In this document: positions 34,609 through 37,178 of the stretch, piece by piece
Layout: each line of letters opens with the position of its first letter
How positions within the stretch are numbered: the first letter of the stretch is position 1
Made by a program: the position numbers and the translations under genes
Notes under the pieces: model-generated
What the model was told of the DNA's origin: nothing
The model's database searches: none
The model's input: only the letters and a program-made list of their open reading frames with translations
Source: Ignavibacteriales bacterium
GTDB taxonomy: Bacteria > Bacteroidota > Ignavibacteria > UBA10030
Length of the DNA: 37,178 bases
Direction of reading: 5' to 3'
Assembly: GCA_016192345.1 (NCBI GenBank)
Contig: JACPUH010000035.1
Location: forward strand, 1-37,178

Positions 34609-35265
34609 ATGATCATTGCTGGTATCTTTGATTCCATTTTTTCTTCCGATAAGAAGAAAGTCGAGGAGAACTTTTCTCACCTCGAGAAGCTGGGGTATGC
34701 CCGGGTGGCCCCGAGCGATGTCGCCATGCTCTCTTCCGTTCGTCAATTGAAGCCGATCGGGGGAAACCTGTTCGCCGTCCGGTATGCCGCCATGAACCAG
34801 CGGGTGGTGGGGGTGCGGTACATCAGCGACCTGCACCTCACTATGAACGTCAACCCGAGTGCCGCCTCGGTAGCGGAATGGACCATCGTCAGCCAACTGC
34901 AGCCGATGGCCATCAAAGCCCCCGTCAGTATCACGCCGCGGACCATCGCGTATGAGATGCTCTTCAAACAGGCCCAGAAACAGCATGAAGTGGAGATGGG
35001 CATGCTCCCGGAATTTGCAGACCACTTCCATGCCTTCTCCAGGGTGCAGGGGGAAGTCTGGGTGCCGGAGACGATTCAACAGGCAATCGTAAAGCTTTCC
35101 CTCTCCTTCCCCTTTAAAGCTCTCGAAGAGTCGATCGCAATCGCTCATGTCTCCCCAAAGGGATGGAGCATCCTGTGTGACAGGGTCAAGAATGCGGTCT
35201 TGTTCAACGACCTGCTCAAGGTGGCCGACCAGCTTGAGCAGGCTGCCGCCCAAGCAACCGCATGA
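34609..35265 (+). CDS. Protein of unknown function linked to the receiver-ATPase
   Basis: 218 residues beginning MIIAGIFDSIFSSDKKKVEE. No signal peptide and no clear membrane helix. It has an amphipathic start, a beta-rich middle (NLFAVRYAAMNQRVVGVRYI, WTIVSQLQPMAIKAPVSI) and a helical end (FNDLLKVADQLEQAAAQA), and reads like a soluble cytoplasmic protein. It starts 26 bases after the receiver-ATPase and overlaps the next gene by ATGA, so all three are probably one operon. I recognise no family. Confidence 0.7.
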   Translation: MIIAGIFDSIFSSDKKKVEENFSHLEKLGYARVAPSDVAMLSSVRQLKPIGGNLFAVRYAAMNQRVVGVRYISDLHLTMNVNPSAASVAEWTIVSQLQPMAIKAPVSITPRTIAYEMLFKQAQKQHEVEMGMLPEFADHFHAFSRVQGEVWVPETIQQAIVKLSLSFPFKALEESIAIAHVSPKGWSILCDRVKNAVLFNDLLKVADQLEQAAAQATA

Positions 35266-35804
35266 ACCCCTCTGCCCCCGCCATCCCGCGCGCAGTCCTG
35301 ATCGTCGGTTGGACGAGCGCCTGCACCTCCATCCTGATGATCGTCATGAATATTTTCAGCCTGATCTCCTCCAGCGCGATGGAGGAGATGCTGCTGTCTC
35401 CGAACCTCCTTGGTATGCACGTTCCTCCTTCGCTCCATGCGGCGCTGGAGGTGTACCAGTACGGCCGGTACTGGCTTCTCTACGGCATCCTCTTTTTTTC
35501 CTTCGTTCTGATCGCCGCTCTCCAGTTTCTCCGCCTTAAAGCTTGGGGGAGGAGGACGTTGGAGACACTTTGCTGGATCGGTCTTCTCAACGCCTTTGCC
35601 GATTCCGCGTTCTCCTATTATTCATGGATCGTCACGCGGAACGCGATGGGAGACGTGATGGGGCACTACGGGAGCGGATTGTCAGGGATGGACCAGCTCG
35701 GCATTCTCGCGATTGCCCTCGGTTTCGTTCTCTGGGTCGTTCCCTGCCTCGGATTGCTGGTCTTCCTGAGAAGGTCGTCCGTGAGACAGGCCGTCAGCGT
35801 TTAA
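35262..35804 (+). CDS. Four-helix membrane protein of unknown function
   Basis: 180 residues with four likely membrane helices at about 10-35, 69-90, 101-122 and 145-168, with short loops. The start overlaps the previous stop by four bases (ATGA). No family is recognised; the loop between helices 3 and 4 (WIVTRNAMGDVMGHYGSGLS) has no metal or cofactor motif. Its coupling to the upstream soluble protein suggests a membrane anchor or sensor for the receiver-ATPase operon, which is inference. Confidence 0.7.
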   Translation: MNPSAPAIPRAVLIVGWTSACTSILMIVMNIFSLISSSAMEEMLLSPNLLGMHVPPSLHAALEVYQYGRYWLLYGILFFSFVLIAALQFLRLKAWGRRTLETLCWIGLLNAFADSAFSYYSWIVTRNAMGDVMGHYGSGLSGMDQLGILAIALGFVLWVVPCLGLLVFLRRSSVRQAVSV

Positions 35805-35864
35805 AACGGATTTCTCTCAATCCATACAATGCAGCTGATGCACTACCCAACCATCGGAGGAACC

Positions 35865-37178
35865 ATGCGCATACATCGCTTAGTGTTATCCCTGCTTGTC
35901 CTGGTGTGTCTCGTTGCCCCCGGCGCTGGGGCCCAGAACGAGCCCATCAAGGGTCTCGATGCCTATATCACAAAGGCGCTCAAGGACTGGAACGCTCCGG
36001 GCCTCGCACTGGCGATTGTGAAGGGCGACAAGGTGATCTACGCGAAAGGGTATGGCGTGAGGGAGATGGGTAAGCCGGATCCCGTCAATGAGCATACCCT
36101 CTTTGCCATTGCCTCCACGACGAAGGCCATGACCGCCGCTTGCGTCGGCATGCTGGTGGATGAAGGGAAGTTGAAATGGGACGATCCCGTTACCAAACAT
36201 CTCCCCGGCTTCCAGCTCTTCGACCCGTATGTGACAAGGGAATTGACGGTGCGCGATCTCCTGACACACCGGAGCGGCCTCTCACGTGGCGACATGATCT
36301 GGTATGCCTCGGAGTACGACCGGAAGGAAGTGTTACGGCGGATCCGGTTCGTGGAACCGACATGGAGCTTCCGAAGCCGCTATGGATATCAGAACATCAT
36401 GTATGTTGCGGCCGGCGGGGTGATCGAAAGTGCGAGCGGCAAGACGTGGGATGACTTTATTGCTGAGCGTCTCTTCACGCCGCTCGGGATGAAACGATCG
36501 AATACGAGTACCTCGAAGCTCGCCGGCATGGACAATGTGGCCACCCCTCATGGGTACGACGAGGGCGTTCTGACGACGATGAAGTGGCGTAATTTCGACA
36601 ACGTCGGCCCGGCGGGATCGGTGAACTCCAGCGCCTACGAGATGGCCCAATGGGTCCGGTTGAACCTGAACAAGGGGGAGTACGAAGGGAAACGAATCCT
36701 GAGCGAGAAGGTCGTTGAGGAAATGCAGTCGCCGCAAACGATCATCCGGCTCGATTCGCTGACCCAGGCCCTGACCCCCTCCACACATTTCCTTCTCTAT
36801 GGTTTCGGCTGGACGCTGATGGATTACCAGGGGCGCAAGGTAGTTCGACATGACGGCGCTCTGGACGGCATGCGCACGCGCGTGGCGATGTTGCCGGAAG
36901 AAAAGATCGGCATCGTTCTCATCACCAACCAGAACCGGACGCAAATCCTGACGGCGATGATGTTCAGGATTTTTGACGCCTTACTCAACGTGAAAGCGCG
37001 CGACTGGAGCGCCGAATGGCTCAAATCCGTCAAGGACCAGGAACAGCGATCGAAGGAGGCGGAACAAAAAAAGATTGCCGAGCGGGTGAAGGACACGAAA
37101 CCCTCGCTCGCGATGGAGAAGTACGCCGGCGCCTATGAGAACGAGATCTATGGGACGATGAAGGTGACGGTGGAAAAC
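35865..37178 (+). CDS. Exported serine hydrolase of the class C beta-lactamase family, 3'-partial
   Basis: 438 residues are visible and the frame runs off the window. A signal peptide (RLVLSLLVLVCLVAPGAGAQ) is followed by the serine beta-lactamase/D-Ala peptidase core: S84-T-T-K87 with the nucleophile serine, Y175-Q-N177, and H328-D-G330 in place of the KTG motif, as in esterase EstB-like and D-aminopeptidase-like members. After about residue 380 a charged helix (SVKDQEQRSKEAEQKKIAER) leads into the start of a DUF3471-type C-terminal domain (MEKYAGAYENEIYGTMKV). GGAGG precedes the ATG. Substrate unknown; resistance to beta-lactams should not be assumed. Confidence 0.9.
   Translation, partial: MRIHRLVLSLLVLVCLVAPGAGAQNEPIKGLDAYITKALKDWNAPGLALAIVKGDKVIYAKGYGVREMGKPDPVNEHTLFAIASTTKAMTAACVGMLVDEGKLKWDDPVTKHLPGFQLFDPYVTRELTVRDLLTHRSGLSRGDMIWYASEYDRKEVLRRIRFVEPTWSFRSRYGYQNIMYVAAGGVIESASGKTWDDFIAERLFTPLGMKRSNTSTSKLAGMDNVATPHGYDEGVLTTMKWRNFDNVGPAGSVNSSAYEMAQWVRLNLNKGEYEGKRILSEKVVEEMQSPQTIIRLDSLTQALTPSTHFLLYGFGWTLMDYQGRKVVRHDGALDGMRTRVAMLPEEKIGIVLITNQNRTQILTAMMFRIFDALLNVKARDWSAEWLKSVKDQEQRSKEAEQKKIAERVKDTKPSLAMEKYAGAYENEIYGTMKVTVEN

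Overview
The window looks like the chromosome of a Bacteroidota/Ignavibacteriota-type (FCB group) bacterium of moderately high GC. The reasons are two type IX secretion (T9SS) C-terminal sorting domains with the YPNPFNPSTT signature, a TonB-dependent receptor with an N-terminal carboxypeptidase-like domain followed by a DUF4249-type lipoprotein, DUF5686- and DUF4905-type proteins, and a DUF1800/DUF1501 pair. The phylum assignment is inference from these families; no rRNA or tRNA gene is visible in the window.

Layout. 1-1.9 kb: the 3' part of a secreted right-handed beta-helix protein whose frame is cut by an in-frame TAG before its T9SS sorting domain, then a small exported protein and a terminator. 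2-8.2 kb: proline dehydrogenase, two tandem OPT-family oligopeptide transporters and an M29-type aminopeptidase, which together suggest peptide (possibly proline-peptide) uptake and breakdown. 8.2-10.9 kb: the ribosome-rescue factor ArfB and an envelope group (DUF4097-like protein, PspC protein, exported glutathione peroxidase). 11-14.4 kb: the DUF1800/DUF1501 pair, the second member bearing a T9SS tail. 14.4-19.7 kb: a PabB-PabC fusion, an EVE protein, a SAM methyltransferase, a URO-D-fold protein with a zinc-methyltransferase motif, and a BtuF-like protein without a signal peptide. 19.7-24.8 kb: an M28 peptidase on the minus strand (the only minus-strand gene), divergent from the TonB receptor and its lipoprotein. 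24.9-29.2 kb: DUF4905-type protein, YjbQ, PhzF-family isomerase, and a large membrane Fe-S oxidoreductase of the FadF/HdrD type. 29.2-30.8 kb: a small ORF and a HigB/HigA-ImmA toxin-antitoxin pair that looks more AT-rich than its surroundings. 30.8-37.2 kb: a 66-residue unknown, a DUF5686-type outer-membrane protein, a receiver-ATPase signalling protein with two unknown partners, and a partial class C beta-lactamase-fold hydrolase running off the end.

How genes work together. The clearest functional units are the peptide-uptake cluster (2.0-8.2 kb), the translationally coupled EVE/methyltransferase/URO-D-fold run (16.4-18.8 kb), the TonB receptor plus lipoprotein, the toxin-antitoxin pair, and the receiver-ATPase operon. 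No intergenic gap exceeds 300 bases. Several gaps carry rho-independent terminators, and three carry short-period CAC-rich repeats that may belong to one or two dispersed families. No CRISPR array, insertion sequence, RNA gene or replication origin was seen.
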